Below are positions 8,126 to 16,844 of a stretch of 64,000 nucleotides of DNA, piece by piece. The notes under the pieces are model-generated. The model saw nothing but the letters and a program-made list of their open reading frames with translations. It ran no database searches and was not told where the DNA came from. The position numbers and the translations under genes were made by a program. Source of the stretch: Prosthecodimorpha hirschii (GTDB taxonomy: Bacteria > Pseudomonadota > Alphaproteobacteria > Rhizobiales > Ancalomicrobiaceae); assembly GCF_001305515.1 (NCBI RefSeq), contig NZ_LJYW01000001.1, forward strand, positions 3,680,447 to 3,744,446, written 5' to 3'. Positions within the stretch are counted from its first letter, which is position 1. Each line of letters opens with the position of its first letter.

Positions 8126-9727
8126 TCAGTTCGTCTTGTCCTCGACGACGATCGGGGTCAGGTCCTGGAACCAGCTCTGCGCCTGGACGAACCCCTTCAG
8201 CTTCGGCGACAGGGCGCGCGGGTTCACGTCATGGGCGACCCAGATCATCGCGGCGTCGTCGTTCATGATCTCGTGGACCTTGACGATCATCTTGTCGCGC
8301 TGCGTCTCGTCGAAGGTCGTATAGATCTTCTTGATGAGGTCTTCGACCTCGGCATTGTAGTACCAGCCCCAGTTTCCGCCGGCGGGTGCATTTTGCGACT
8401 TCATGGCGAAGCGGAAGATGCCCGAGAAGGGGTCCTGGGTGGCGCGGCTGACATTGACGGCATGATATTGCGGAAACTTCTCGCGTCCCTTGAACGTCAC
8501 GTCGAGGAGCGCATTCCAGTCCATCACTTCCAGCTTGACCTTGAAGCCGGCCTCCTCGAGCTGTGCCTTGACCAGCTCGTTCATCGGCAGGGGCTGCATC
8601 TGGCCGGAGCCGGAGGTCGAAATCGCGAAGGTGACGTCGCACGGATAGCAGCCGGCCTGCTTGAGCAGGGCGGTCGCCTTCTTGGGATCGTACTCGTATT
8701 TGACCGGCTTGCCGTACCAGGCCGAGTTCGGCGGCACGGTGGCGTAGCCTTCGATCATGAAGCCGCCGAGCATCTCCTTCATGTCCGCGCGGTTCAGCGC
8801 GTAGTTGGCCGCCTGACGGACGCGCTTGTCCTTGAACGGACCTTCGACGAAGTTGAGCTGATAGGCCCAATTGTGCGGATAGGCGTTGGTCAGCACCATC
8901 ATGCCGGACTGCTTCAGGCGCGGCACGGTGTCGGGCGACGGCGCCTCGACCAAGTCGACCTGACCGGCGAGCAGCGCCGCGGCCCGGGTGGTCGCCTCCG
9001 GCATGGGGATCAGCACCAGCCGATCATGTTTCGGGATGCGCGGCGTGTCCCAGTAGTCGGCATTGCGCACCAGTTCCAGGCGCTCGCGGGGCACGAACTT
9101 GTCGAACTTGTAGGGGCCGGTGCCGGACGGCATCAGGGCATATTTGCCGTTGTCGTTGCCGGCCTTTTCGAACTGGCAATTGGATACCATCATCCAGAAG
9201 CTCATCTGGATGTAGAAGAGCGAGTCGGGCTCCTTCATGATGATGGCGACCTTGCCGTCGTCGATCTTTTCGACGCCGGCGATGTTGACCGTGCGGGTGC
9301 GCATCGCCGCGAACTGCTTGGCGACGAACTGCGGCACCGTATTGTCGGTCAGGCGCTTGACGTTCCAGACGACCGTATCGGCATTGAATGGACAGCCGTC
9401 GTGAAACGTGATGCCCTTGCGCAGTTCGAAGATCCAGCGCTTGGTGTCGGCGGGATCGATCGACCATTTGGTGGCGAGGCCGGGCTTCAACGTGGCTTCC
9501 CGGTCGGACTTGGTCAGATCCCAATTGATCAGCGCGTCGTAGATCGAATAGCCGACGAAGCGATAGCCCTCGAAACCTTGGTCCGGCTGCCCGGTCACGT
9601 CGGGAATGTCGCCGGCCGTCATGGCCACGCGCAGCACGCTTTCGGCATGGGCCGACGGGACCGCCGCGGTGGCGGCGAGACCCATGACCAGTCCGGCGGC
9701 GGCAAGCCATTTGAAGCTCGTCTTCAT
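8126..9727 (-). CDS. ABC transporter substrate-binding protein, family 5 (copy 1)
   Basis: A 533-residue periplasmic solute-binding protein of the peptide/nickel family (SBP_bac_5). The first 28 residues are a Sec signal peptide (KTSFKWLAAAGLVMGLAATA, cleavage probably after AHA); there is no lipobox cysteine. The mature part has the family pattern with ELRKGITFHDGCPFNADTVV and GTGPYKFDKFVPRERLELV. The start at 9727 follows GGAGGCTTCGAC. It heads the leftward operon and delivers substrate to the permeases at 7073 and 6157. The paralogue at 19045 shares segments such as SGSGQMQPLPMNE and GFVQAQSW, which points to related ligands. Ligand unknown; amide-containing compounds are favoured by context. 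Confidence 0.94.
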   Translation of the reverse strand: MKTSFKWLAAAGLVMGLAATAAVPSAHAESVLRVAMTAGDIPDVTGQPDQGFEGYRFVGYSIYDALINWDLTKSDREATLKPGLATKWSIDPADTKRWIFELRKGITFHDGCPFNADTVVWNVKRLTDNTVPQFVAKQFAAMRTRTVNIAGVEKIDDGKVAIIMKEPDSLFYIQMSFWMMVSNCQFEKAGNDNGKYALMPSGTGPYKFDKFVPRERLELVRNADYWDTPRIPKHDRLVLIPMPEATTRAAALLAGQVDLVEAPSPDTVPRLKQSGMMVLTNAYPHNWAYQLNFVEGPFKDKRVRQAANYALNRADMKEMLGGFMIEGYATVPPNSAWYGKPVKYEYDPKKATALLKQAGCYPCDVTFAISTSGSGQMQPLPMNELVKAQLEEAGFKVKLEVMDWNALLDVTFKGREKFPQYHAVNVSRATQDPFSGIFRFAMKSQNAPAGGNWGWYYNAEVEDLIKKIYTTFDETQRDKMIVKVHEIMNDDAAMIWVAHDVNPRALSPKLKGFVQAQSWFQDLTPIVVEDKTN

Positions 9728-9821
9728 GTCGAAGCCTCCAATCACGAGAGGGCGGTCGACCACCTCTTGCGGTCGACGCCATGCTGCACAGCAAACAGCA
9801 ACGGTCGTGCCAGCCTTCCGG

Positions 9822-9838
9822 CAGATTGTGCGCAATCC
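9822..9838. promoter_or_regulatory. Dyad operator candidate, copy 1
   Basis: The sequence CAGATTGTGCGCAATCC has inverted arms GATTG/CAATC around four bases. It matches the site at 18704-18720 at 15 of 17 positions. It lies 95 bp before the binding-protein start codon, a position suited to transcription control of the leftward operon. Confidence 0.5.
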
Positions 9839-10000
9839 TGCGGCGCCGATCGCCTGACGGCCGGCCGGAACCCGCGGGTGACGCTGCAAACACTGCGCTT
9901 TTTCCGCCTTTCCGCGGCATTTCGTCAGCGAAGGTCGAGCATCTGCCCCGGCCGCGGTGGGCTCGGAAACCGGCGCGTGCGCCGGCCGTGTCGGCGTTTA

Positions 10001-10010
10001 GGATACAATT
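10001..10010. promoter_or_regulatory. GGATACAA motif, site 1
   Basis: GGATACAATT in an A+T-rich patch of the divergent region. Related sites occur at 10214, 18525 and 18892. The general form (A/T)TGRATACAA resembles short inverted TTG-N4-CAA operators used by GntR-type regulators, but the protein is not identified. Confidence 0.4.
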
Positions 10011-10213
10011 TATCGATTGAGGACAGTTTCTGACGATCGCATGACGGAACTTTGTGCATCCCGTCCAGGATTCCGCACATGGCTTCGGCATCGATTAAAA
10101 TATACTTATAAAATCAGTAGCTTGCACCGCTATGCGCGAGCGCCGGGGCCGGTATTGCGGCGCGCTCGCGCCCAAAATATTTGCGCCGCGGTTGATTGTT
10201 CGCACTCGCATCA

Positions 10214-10223
10214 TTGGATACAA
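10214..10223. promoter_or_regulatory. GGATACAA motif, site 2 (TTGGATACAA)
   Basis: TTG-GATA-CAA forms a small inverted repeat 70 bp upstream of the AtzG-like gene start. Same motif class as the sites at 10001, 18525 and 18892. Confidence 0.42.
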
Positions 10224-10292
10224 AAATGGCTGTGCCGGCCGTTCGGACGCGATTTCGTCCGATGCCTGTCCCCTTGCCCCGGAGGCCATCGC

Positions 10293-10499
10293 ATGACCGA
10301 TGCCGCAACGCTTGCCGTCGAACTTGATGTCCTGGCCGCCAAGGCCGGCATCGCGATCCAGCATGACCGCCGCGAGGCCATCCTGGCCGGGTACCAGGAC
10401 GTGAAGCGCCTCGCCGCGCTGCTGCGCACGGTCGAGATCACGCCGGCCGACGAGCCGGCCAACATCTATACCTTCGCCAACATCGTCCGGGGCGCGTGA
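10293..10499 (+). CDS. Small AtzG/GatC-like amidase partner (DUF4089-type)
   Basis: A 68-residue, mostly helical protein starting MTDAATLAVELD after a GGAGG at optimal spacing. Its size, position one base before an amidase gene, and the C-terminal DEPANIYTF segment match the AtzG-type small proteins (DUF4089) that form a heterocomplex with AtzE-type amidases. These are structurally related to GatC, which wraps around GatA. It likely stabilises or completes the amidase at 10501. Three other proteins here (16526, 18263, 28803) share the same C-terminal EP-x-x-F pattern. Function inferred from context and family resemblance. Confidence 0.8.
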   Translation: MTDAATLAVELDVLAAKAGIAIQHDRREAILAGYQDVKRLAALLRTVEITPADEPANIYTFANIVRGA

Positions 10500-10500
10500 C

Positions 10501-11919
10501 ATGACGAGCAAGCCGCTGCACGACCTGTCGATCGCCGAGGCCGGGCGGATGATCCGCGCCGGTTCGCTGACCTCCTCCGCGCTGACCGAGGCCAGTCTCG
10601 CCCGCATCGCGGCGCTGGACGATGTCCTGGCGAGCTTCATCACGGTGACCGGGGAGCGGGCGATGGCCGATGCCGCGGCCGCCGATGCCGATTTCGCGCA
10701 AGGGGTCGACAAGGGGCCCCTGCAGGGCATCCCCTATGGGCTCAAGGACATCTACATGACGGCAGGGATCCGCTCGACCTGCCATTCCAAGCTTCTGGTC
10801 GACAACGTCCCCGCTGAGGATTGCGTGGTCGAGACCAAGCTCAAGGCGGCCGGCGGCGTTCTCCTCGGCAAGCTCGCCACTCATGAATTCGCCTTCGGTG
10901 GCCCGAGCTTCGATCTGCCCTTCCCGCCGGCACGCAATCCCTGGAACCCGGATCACATCACCGGCGGTTCGTCGTCCGGGTCGGGAGCCGCGGTCGCCGC
11001 CGGCTTCTGCCGGATGGCGATGGGCTCCGATACCGGCGGTTCGATCCGCGGCCCGGCCGCCTATTGCGGCACCGTCGGATTGAAGCCGACCTACGGGCTG
11101 GTCTCCCGGCGCGGCATCTTCCCGCTTTCCTTCACGCTCGACCATGCCGGTCCTCTGACCTGGTCGGTCGAGGATTGTGCGTTGACCATGCAGGCGATCG
11201 CCGGCCACGATCCCGAGGATCCGGCCTCCGCCGATCTGCCGGTGCCGAATTTCGTCGCCGATCTCGGCAAGGGCGTCGAGGGCATGCGCATCGCCCTGCC
11301 GCGCTGCCATTACAAGGATGCGGTCGGGCTGTCGCCCGAAACCGCCGCGGCGATCGAGCAGGCGGCGGCGACCTTCGAAAAGCTCGGCGCCACCGTCGAG
11401 GAGATCGCGCTGCCGGACTACGACCTGTTCAATGCGGCCGGACGCCTGATCCTGTTTTCGGAAGCCTATGCGGTGCACGAGAAGAACCTGCAGACGCGGC
11501 CGCTCGACTATGGCCGGCTGACCCATCTGCGCATGGTGCTCGGCGCGTTGATCTCCGCGTCCGACCTGACCCAGGCCTTCCGCGTCCGGCGCAAGCTGTC
11601 GCTGCTCCTCAACCGGGACATTCTCGGCCGCTACGATGCCATCATCACCGCCTCGGCCCTGGCGCCGGCGCCGCGCTTCGACGAGATGCCCCAGGGCAAT
11701 CCGCCGAACTGGCCGATCCAGACCATCCCGTATAACCTGACCGGCAATCCGGCGATGTCGATCCCGACCGGTTTCTCCAAGTCTGGGCTGCCGCTGTCCA
11801 TGCAGATCGTCGGACGACCCTTCGAAGACGCGACCGTCCTGCGCATGGGGCAGGCCTTCGAGGCGGCGACGGGGCTGACCGCGCTGCGGCCGGCGCTCGA
11901 TCTCGCGAAGGCCGCATGA
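10501..11919 (+). CDS. Amidase, GatA/AtzE-like (amidase-signature family)
   Basis: A 472-residue cytoplasmic hydrolase with the complete amidase-signature Ser-Ser-Lys triad: Lys82 in GIPYGLKDI, cis-Ser157 in GGSSSGSG and nucleophile Ser181 in GSDTGGSIRGPA. Length and spacing match GatA/AtzE enzymes. The N-terminal helix region resembles GatA but the gene stands with an AtzG-like partner and not with gatB/gatC, so a catabolic amide or carboxybiuret-like substrate is more likely than Glu-tRNA(Gln). It is the first amidase of a rightward unit also holding a DMT transporter, formamidase and SDR gene. Confidence 0.92.
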   Translation: MTSKPLHDLSIAEAGRMIRAGSLTSSALTEASLARIAALDDVLASFITVTGERAMADAAAADADFAQGVDKGPLQGIPYGLKDIYMTAGIRSTCHSKLLVDNVPAEDCVVETKLKAAGGVLLGKLATHEFAFGGPSFDLPFPPARNPWNPDHITGGSSSGSGAAVAAGFCRMAMGSDTGGSIRGPAAYCGTVGLKPTYGLVSRRGIFPLSFTLDHAGPLTWSVEDCALTMQAIAGHDPEDPASADLPVPNFVADLGKGVEGMRIALPRCHYKDAVGLSPETAAAIEQAAATFEKLGATVEEIALPDYDLFNAAGRLILFSEAYAVHEKNLQTRPLDYGRLTHLRMVLGALISASDLTQAFRVRRKLSLLLNRDILGRYDAIITASALAPAPRFDEMPQGNPPNWPIQTIPYNLTGNPAMSIPTGFSKSGLPLSMQIVGRPFEDATVLRMGQAFEAATGLTALRPALDLAKAA

Positions 11920-12037
11920 CCGGTCGCGCATCGGCCGGATGCCGTCCGAGGCCGATGCCCGACCCTGGCGCGGGCGCGCAGGACCCGCATCGTTCCGGTG
12001 CGGCCGGGCGCTCCCGCCAGCCGGCGGAGCGGCCGTG

Positions 12038-13231
12038 ATGGAACGTGCGGGCGTCGCCGGCCGGATGCATGACGACGATCTGATAGAGCCGGCCCCGAGC
12101 GGGATCCCGGGCGGCGAAAGCGAAGCGGCGCCGCATCGCGATTGCCGGGCCGCGGATCCGGGCCGCCTGCCGTCGACCGAACCACCGCCGCTGGCAGAGC
12201 CTGCGGCAGCGGAAGACCCTGCCGCTGCACCGCGGCCAGCGCGACCGCTGTCGATCGCGGCCAGGGTCCACCGCCTGCGGCCGCGGCCGGGCGGGATCGC
12301 CCGATGGCGGGCCTGGTGGGATCGGGCGCCCGACAATCTGCGCGGCTCCATCCTGATGATCGCCGCCTTCGTGGTCTTCTCAGTGATGACCGCGGCGATC
12401 AAGGCGATCGGCACGCGGGTGCCCTTGCCGCAAGTGCTGCTGCTGCGCCAGGTGATCATGACGGTGCTGCTGATGCCGCTGTTCCTGCACGACATCCGCC
12501 ATGCGCTCAGCACCAGCCGCCTGTCGCTCCAGATCACCCGTGGCCTGTTCTCGCTGATGTCGATGCTGTTCGGCTTCACGGCGATCATCCATGTGCCGCT
12601 CGCCGACGCCACCGCGCTGGGCTTCAGCCAGGTCCTGTTCGTCACCATCCTCGCCGTGGTGATCCTGAAGGAGGCGGTCGGCTGGCGGCGCTGGGCCGCC
12701 ACGCTGATCGGCTTCGTCGGCGTCCTGATCATGCTGCGCCCGACCGGCGACGGCCTGTCCAACCCCTACGGCCTGTTTGCGGTGATCGGCGCCCTGTTCG
12801 GCTCCGGCATCACCGTCACGGTGCGCATGCTGGCGCAGTCGGAGAAGACCGCCACGATCCTGCTCTACCAGGCCATCGTCCTCTGTCTCGCGCTGATCGT
12901 GCCGACGGTTCTGTGGTGGGAGAACCCGACGCCGCGGGAGTGGCTGCTGATCGGATTGATCGGCGTCGTCGGCACGGCCGGCCAGTATCTGATCACCCGC
13001 GCCTATCAGGTCGGCGAGGCCGCCGCCCTGGCACCGCTCGACTTCGTCCGGCTGCTGATCGCGACCGGGATCGGCTTCGCCGTCTTCGCCGAGCTGCCGT
13101 CGCTGCCGACCTTCATCGGCGCCTCGATCGTCGTCGCCGCCACCGTCTACACTGTCCGCCGCAATGCCGGCACGGAGGGGCGCGGCATGGCCGCCGTCGC
13201 GCCCCGACCGCCCGGCGCTGAAACGCCCTGA
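12038..13231 (+). CDS. EamA/DMT-family transporter with long N-terminal extension
   Basis: A membrane protein of about 397 residues: some 90 residues rich in Pro, Ala and Arg precede ten hydrophobic segments forming two EamA repeats (DNLRGSILMIAAFVVFSVM opens the first; FIGASIVVAATVYTV closes the second). The motif VPLADATALGFSQVLFVT is shared in form with the DMT protein at 1021. The start is uncertain: I use the ATG at 12038, with GGAG 8 nt upstream, but a later ATG at 12065 or one nearer the first span is possible. It probably exports or imports a metabolite of the neighbouring amidases. Confidence 0.8.
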   Translation: MERAGVAGRMHDDDLIEPAPSGIPGGESEAAPHRDCRAADPGRLPSTEPPPLAEPAAAEDPAAAPRPARPLSIAARVHRLRPRPGGIARWRAWWDRAPDNLRGSILMIAAFVVFSVMTAAIKAIGTRVPLPQVLLLRQVIMTVLLMPLFLHDIRHALSTSRLSLQITRGLFSLMSMLFGFTAIIHVPLADATALGFSQVLFVTILAVVILKEAVGWRRWAATLIGFVGVLIMLRPTGDGLSNPYGLFAVIGALFGSGITVTVRMLAQSEKTATILLYQAIVLCLALIVPTVLWWENPTPREWLLIGLIGVVGTAGQYLITRAYQVGEAAALAPLDFVRLLIATGIGFAVFAELPSLPTFIGASIVVAATVYTVRRNAGTEGRGMAAVAPRPPGAETP

Positions 13232-13262
13232 CGCCCTGACGCCCCGCTCCGGAGATGCCAGC

Positions 13263-14210
13263 ATGTCCCATCACCATCTGAAGGCCTCGGTCGAAACCTG
13301 CCACTGGGGTTTCTTCGATGCCCGGCTGAAGCCCGTGCTCGCCGTCGAATCCGGCGACACCGTCACGATCGACTGCCTGTCCGGCCCTCCGGAGGTTCTG
13401 CCCAAGGGCGACTTCCACATCCCGCCGGAGATTCACGACGTTCATGCCCGCTCCGAACGGCAATTGCCGGGCCATATCCTGACCGGGCCGGTGGCTGTCG
13501 CCGGGGCCGAACCCGGCGACGTGCTGCAGGTCGACATTCTCGACATCGATCTGCGCCAGGACTGGGGATACAATTTCATCCGTCCGCTCGCCGGAACGCT
13601 GATCGACGATTTCCACGAGCCCCGGCTCCTGAACATTCCGCTCGATCGGACCGCGATGGTCGGCAAGCTGCCCTGGGGGCTCGACCTGCCGCTCGCGCCC
13701 TTCTTCGGGGTGATGGGCGTGGCGCCGCCGGCGGCCTGGGGGCGCATCACGTCGATCATCCCGCGCGCCCATGGCGGCAATCTCGACAACAAGGAACTGG
13801 TCAAGGGCGCCACGCTCTATCTGCCGGTCTTCGCGCCCGGCGGGCTGTTCTCCTGCGGTGACGGGCATGGCGCGCAGGGCGACGGCGAGGTCAACGTCAC
13901 CGCGATCGAGACCGCGCTGCAGGGCACCTTCCGCTTCACGCTGCGCAAGGATCTGCGCTTCACCTATCCGCGTGCGGAGACGCCGACCCATCTTCTGACC
14001 ATGGGCATGGATCCCGACCTCGACCAGTGCGTCGTCCGGGCGTTGCGCGACATGATCGTGCTGATGGGCGAGACGGCAGGCCTTTCGCGGGAGGACGCCT
14101 ACACGCTCTGCTCGCTCGCCGCCGATCTGCGCGTCACCCAGACCGTGAACGTCTCGAAGGGCATCCATTGCATGATCGCCAAGGCGCTGCTCGAAGCCAA
14201 GGCGGGCTGA
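13263..14210 (+). CDS. Acetamidase/formamidase family protein
   Basis: A 315-residue cytoplasmic enzyme of the FmdA/AmdA family, which hydrolyses formamide or short aliphatic amides to ammonia and acid and is unrelated to the amidase-signature family. Visible family features are VESGDTVTIDCLSG, GHILTGPVAVAGAEPGDVL and the metal/active-site region GGLFSCGDGHGAQGDGEV. The start at 13263 has a GGAG 9 nt upstream. It overlaps nothing and is followed after 3 nt by the SDR gene. It would release ammonia from a small amide left by the other hydrolases; that link is inference. Confidence 0.9.
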   Translation: MSHHHLKASVETCHWGFFDARLKPVLAVESGDTVTIDCLSGPPEVLPKGDFHIPPEIHDVHARSERQLPGHILTGPVAVAGAEPGDVLQVDILDIDLRQDWGYNFIRPLAGTLIDDFHEPRLLNIPLDRTAMVGKLPWGLDLPLAPFFGVMGVAPPAAWGRITSIIPRAHGGNLDNKELVKGATLYLPVFAPGGLFSCGDGHGAQGDGEVNVTAIETALQGTFRFTLRKDLRFTYPRAETPTHLLTMGMDPDLDQCVVRALRDMIVLMGETAGLSREDAYTLCSLAADLRVTQTVNVSKGIHCMIAKALLEAKAG

Positions 14211-14213
14211 CCG

Positions 14214-14993
14214 ATGGATCTCGGATTGAACGGCAAGGTCGCCCTCGTCACCGGCGGCAGTCGCGGCATCGGACGGGCGACGGCTCTCGCCCTGGCCCGC
14301 GAGGGGGTTGCCGTGGCGATCGCCGCGCGCGGCCCGGAGCGGCTCGCCGCCACGGCGGCGGAGATCGAGGCCCTCGGCGTGCCGGCGCTCGCCATCGCCG
14401 CGGACCTGACCGTCCCGGCCGAGGCGGCGCGCGCGGTGACAGCGACGGTCGAACGCTTCGGGCGGCTCGACCTGCTGATCGCCAATGCGGGCGGCTCCTT
14501 CGGCGAACGCGAGCTGGTCGCCGGCACGGATGAGGATTTCGAGGCGACCTTCCGCTTCAATGTCGGCCATGCCATCGCGGCGACGCGCGCCGCCGTGCCC
14601 CATCTGGAGGCGAGCGGCGACGGCTCGGTGATATTCGTCGCCTCGATCTCGGGCCGTGCGCCCTCGATGCGCGCGGCCCAATATGCCGCCGCCAAGGCGG
14701 GGCTGATCCACGCCGCGCGCAATCTCTCCTGGGAGCTCGGGGCCCGGCGCATCCGCGTCAACGCGGTCTCGCCCGGCTCGATCCTGTTTGCCGGCGGCAC
14801 CTGGGAGCGGATCCGCTCCGAACGGCCCGACGATTTTGCCAAGTTCGAGAGCGAGGACTTCCCGTGGGGCCGGCTCGGCAGCGACACGGAAGTGGCCGAG
14901 GTGATCGCCTTCATGGTGTCGCCCCGGGCCCGCTGGGTCAACGGCACCGACATCCATGTCGACGGCGGACAAAGGCGGCCGTCGATCCGTTGA
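14214..14993 (+). CDS. Short-chain dehydrogenase/reductase
   Basis: A 259-residue classical SDR with the NAD(P)-binding TGGSRGIGRA at about residues 14-23, the NAG motif in LLIANAGGS, and a YxxxK catalytic pair in QYAAAKAG. The C-terminal VSPRARWVNGTDIHVDGGQ is typical of FabG-like oxidoreductases. It probably reduces or oxidises a hydroxy/keto group of a catabolic intermediate. It is the last rightward gene before the convergent amidase at 15087, and its substrate is unknown. Confidence 0.92.
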   Translation: MDLGLNGKVALVTGGSRGIGRATALALAREGVAVAIAARGPERLAATAAEIEALGVPALAIAADLTVPAEAARAVTATVERFGRLDLLIANAGGSFGERELVAGTDEDFEATFRFNVGHAIAATRAAVPHLEASGDGSVIFVASISGRAPSMRAAQYAAAKAGLIHAARNLSWELGARRIRVNAVSPGSILFAGGTWERIRSERPDDFAKFESEDFPWGRLGSDTEVAEVIAFMVSPRARWVNGTDIHVDGGQRRPSIR

Positions 14994-15035
14994 CGGAGCC
15001 CCGTCGCGCCGCGGCACCGGTCCGGATCGACAAGA

Positions 15036-15063
15036 GCCCGCCGCCGGGTGTCCGGTGGCGGGC
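15036..15063. terminator. Bidirectional hairpin between convergent genes
   Basis: A 12-bp stem with one G-T pair and a 4-nt loop (arms GCCCGCCGCCGG and CCGGTGGCGGGC) lies midway between the SDR stop and the stop of the convergent amidase. There is no U-tract on either strand, so it may act as a weak or Rho-assisted terminator for both. Confidence 0.6.
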
Positions 15064-15086
15064 ATCGTCAGGCGCGACGGCCCCGG

Positions 15087-16520
15087 TCAGACCGCCGGCT
15101 TCCGGGCGTGCCAATCGGTGTCGCGCTGATAGGCCTCGGCGACCTTGAGCACGCGGCCCTCGGCGAAGGGACGGCCCTGGATCTGGAAGCCGATCGGCAC
15201 GCCGTTGGAATCGAAGCCGCAGGGCACGCTGACCGAGGGCAGGCCGAGATAGTTGATCGGGCGCGTGTTGATCGAGATGGCGTTGAACTTCTCGATCGCG
15301 CCCTCCGTTCCCGCATCGATATCGGTCTCGAGCAGGGTCGGAACCTTGTAGCGCAGCGTCGGCGTCGCAAAGACATCGCAGGCGCCGAACACATCCGAGG
15401 CGACCGCCTTGAGGATCGCACCGCGGCGGGCGAGCGCCTCGACATAGTAGACGGCCGGAATGGAATAGCTGCCATAGAGGCGGGCGTTCAGATGCACCGC
15501 ATAGTCGTCCGGACGCTCGCGCATCCATTGCGCATGGATGGTCGCGCCTTCGCAGCGCGAGACGATCGAGCCATAGGCCACCACGGCGTCCATATGCGGG
15601 ATGGTGACCGGGACGATCTCGGCGCCGCGCGCCTGCAGGACCGCCATGGCCGCCTCGAAGGCCGCGCCGACCTCGGGATCCACATTGTCGAAGAAGTAGT
15701 TGGTCGGAACGCCGATCCTGAGGCCGCGCACGTCGCCGTCGAGCAGGCTCTCGTAGTCCGGCACCGGTTCGGTGGCGGCGGTCGGGTCCATCGGATCGGC
15801 GCCGGCGATGACCGACAGGATGCGGGCGCAGTCGCGCGCGGTGCGGGCGAGCGGGCCGACATTGTCGGCCGAGAAGGACAGCGGCATCACGCCGTAGCGC
15901 GAGACGCGGGTCTGGGTGCCCTTGATGCCGGTAACGCCGCAGATCGAGGCCGGCAGGCGGATCGAACCGCCGGTGTCGGAGCCGAGGGCGCCATAGATGA
16001 AGCGGGCGGCGACGGCCGCACCGGACCCCGATGACGATCCGCCGGTGCAGTAGTCGAGGCTCCAGGGATTGTGGCAATGACCGAAATGCCGGTTGTGACC
16101 GGAGGGATTCTGGGCGAACTCGGCCATGTTCAGCCCGCCGAGCGTGATCGAGCCCGCCCCGTGCAGCCGGTCGATCACGGTCGCCGTATAGGCCGGCCGG
16201 AAGTCCTTGCGGATCGCCGAGCCGCAGGTGCAGGGCTTGCCGGCCTGATAGTACATATCCTTGTGGGCGAGCGGCACGCCGTGCAGCGGTCCGGTGATCC
16301 GGCCGGCCTTGCGCATCCGGTCGAGCGCCTCGGCGGTTTCCAGGGCGTTCTGCTCGTCCATCCAGATCAGCGCATTGACCTTGGCATCCTTGCTCTTGAA
16401 GGCCTCGATGGCGGCGGCGGTCAGGGCCACCGAGGTGGTCTCGCCGCGCGCCACCATGTCGGCGGCCTCGACCAGGGTCACGTCGGTCAGGGCGGTGGAC
16501 GTCTTGAGAGGGGCGTTCAT
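15087..16520 (-). CDS. Amidase (amidase-signature family)
   Basis: A 477-residue enzyme with the full triad: Lys87 in GVPLAHKDM, cis-Ser162 in GGSSSGSG and Ser186 in GSDTGGSIRLPA. It differs from its neighbours by a cysteine- and histidine-rich segment before the cis-serine (GHNRHFGHCHNPW) and by KPCTCGSAIR after the lysine. Several starts are possible. I choose the ATG at 16520 because AAGGAG stands 8 nt before it; the ATG at 16526 overlaps the upstream stop as TGATG. The small partner gene at 16526 lies directly upstream, so the two probably form an AtzE/AtzG-like complex. Confidence 0.92.
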   Translation of the reverse strand: MNAPLKTSTALTDVTLVEAADMVARGETTSVALTAAAIEAFKSKDAKVNALIWMDEQNALETAEALDRMRKAGRITGPLHGVPLAHKDMYYQAGKPCTCGSAIRKDFRPAYTATVIDRLHGAGSITLGGLNMAEFAQNPSGHNRHFGHCHNPWSLDYCTGGSSSGSGAAVAARFIYGALGSDTGGSIRLPASICGVTGIKGTQTRVSRYGVMPLSFSADNVGPLARTARDCARILSVIAGADPMDPTAATEPVPDYESLLDGDVRGLRIGVPTNYFFDNVDPEVGAAFEAAMAVLQARGAEIVPVTIPHMDAVVAYGSIVSRCEGATIHAQWMRERPDDYAVHLNARLYGSYSIPAVYYVEALARRGAILKAVASDVFGACDVFATPTLRYKVPTLLETDIDAGTEGAIEKFNAISINTRPINYLGLPSVSVPCGFDSNGVPIGFQIQGRPFAEGRVLKVAEAYQRDTDWHARKPAV

Positions 16521-16525
16521 GGCCA

Positions 16526-16723
16526 TCACTCCTTGGTCGCCAGGAGGGCGGCCTCGAAGGACGACGGCTCGTCCTCGAAGGCCAACTGACCGCGCAACGC
16601 CTCGAAGCCGGTGATCACCGGCCCGAGACCGCGGGTCATTTCGATCGCCGCGGCATTGGGCGGACGGACCGCGGACCAGATGTCGGCGGTCGCTTCCGCC
16701 AGTTCGATGAGATCGCGTTTCAC
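16526..16723 (-). CDS. Small AtzG/GatC-like amidase partner
   Basis: A 65-residue protein with a GTG start preceded by AGGAGG. Sequence similarity to GatC is weak, but size, helical character, the C-terminal DEPSSFEAALL segment and its place immediately before an amidase gene match the other three small proteins in this window. Presumed structural partner of the amidase at 15087. Confidence 0.7.
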   Translation of the reverse strand: MKRDLIELAEATADIWSAVRPPNAAAIEMTRGLGPVITGFEALRGQLAFEDEPSSFEAALLATKE

Positions 16724-16844
16724 GGGGCAGTTCCTCCTGGGAGCGATGGCGCGGAGCGGGTGCCGGGGCGGGTCGAGCCGCCGGCGGAAATCGGCCGTCG
16801 GACGCTCGCGCGGTGTCCCGCAGCCGGGGATCTCGCGGTGATGA

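Larger units (their letters stand above)
9728..10292. promoter_or_regulatory. Divergent intergenic region between the binding-protein and AtzG-like genes
   Basis: This 565-bp region has no convincing gene. It must hold promoters for the leftward transport operon and the rightward AtzG-like/amidase pair. It is clearly richer in A+T than its surroundings between about 9995 and 10225. It contains a dyad at 9822-9838 and two GGATACAA sites at 10001 and 10214, all with counterparts in the other divergent region at 18473-19044. Confidence 0.7.

Noticed and set aside
6998-10033. Long + strand open frame opposite permease and binding-protein genes
   Set aside because: Antisense to well-supported genes and with biased composition.
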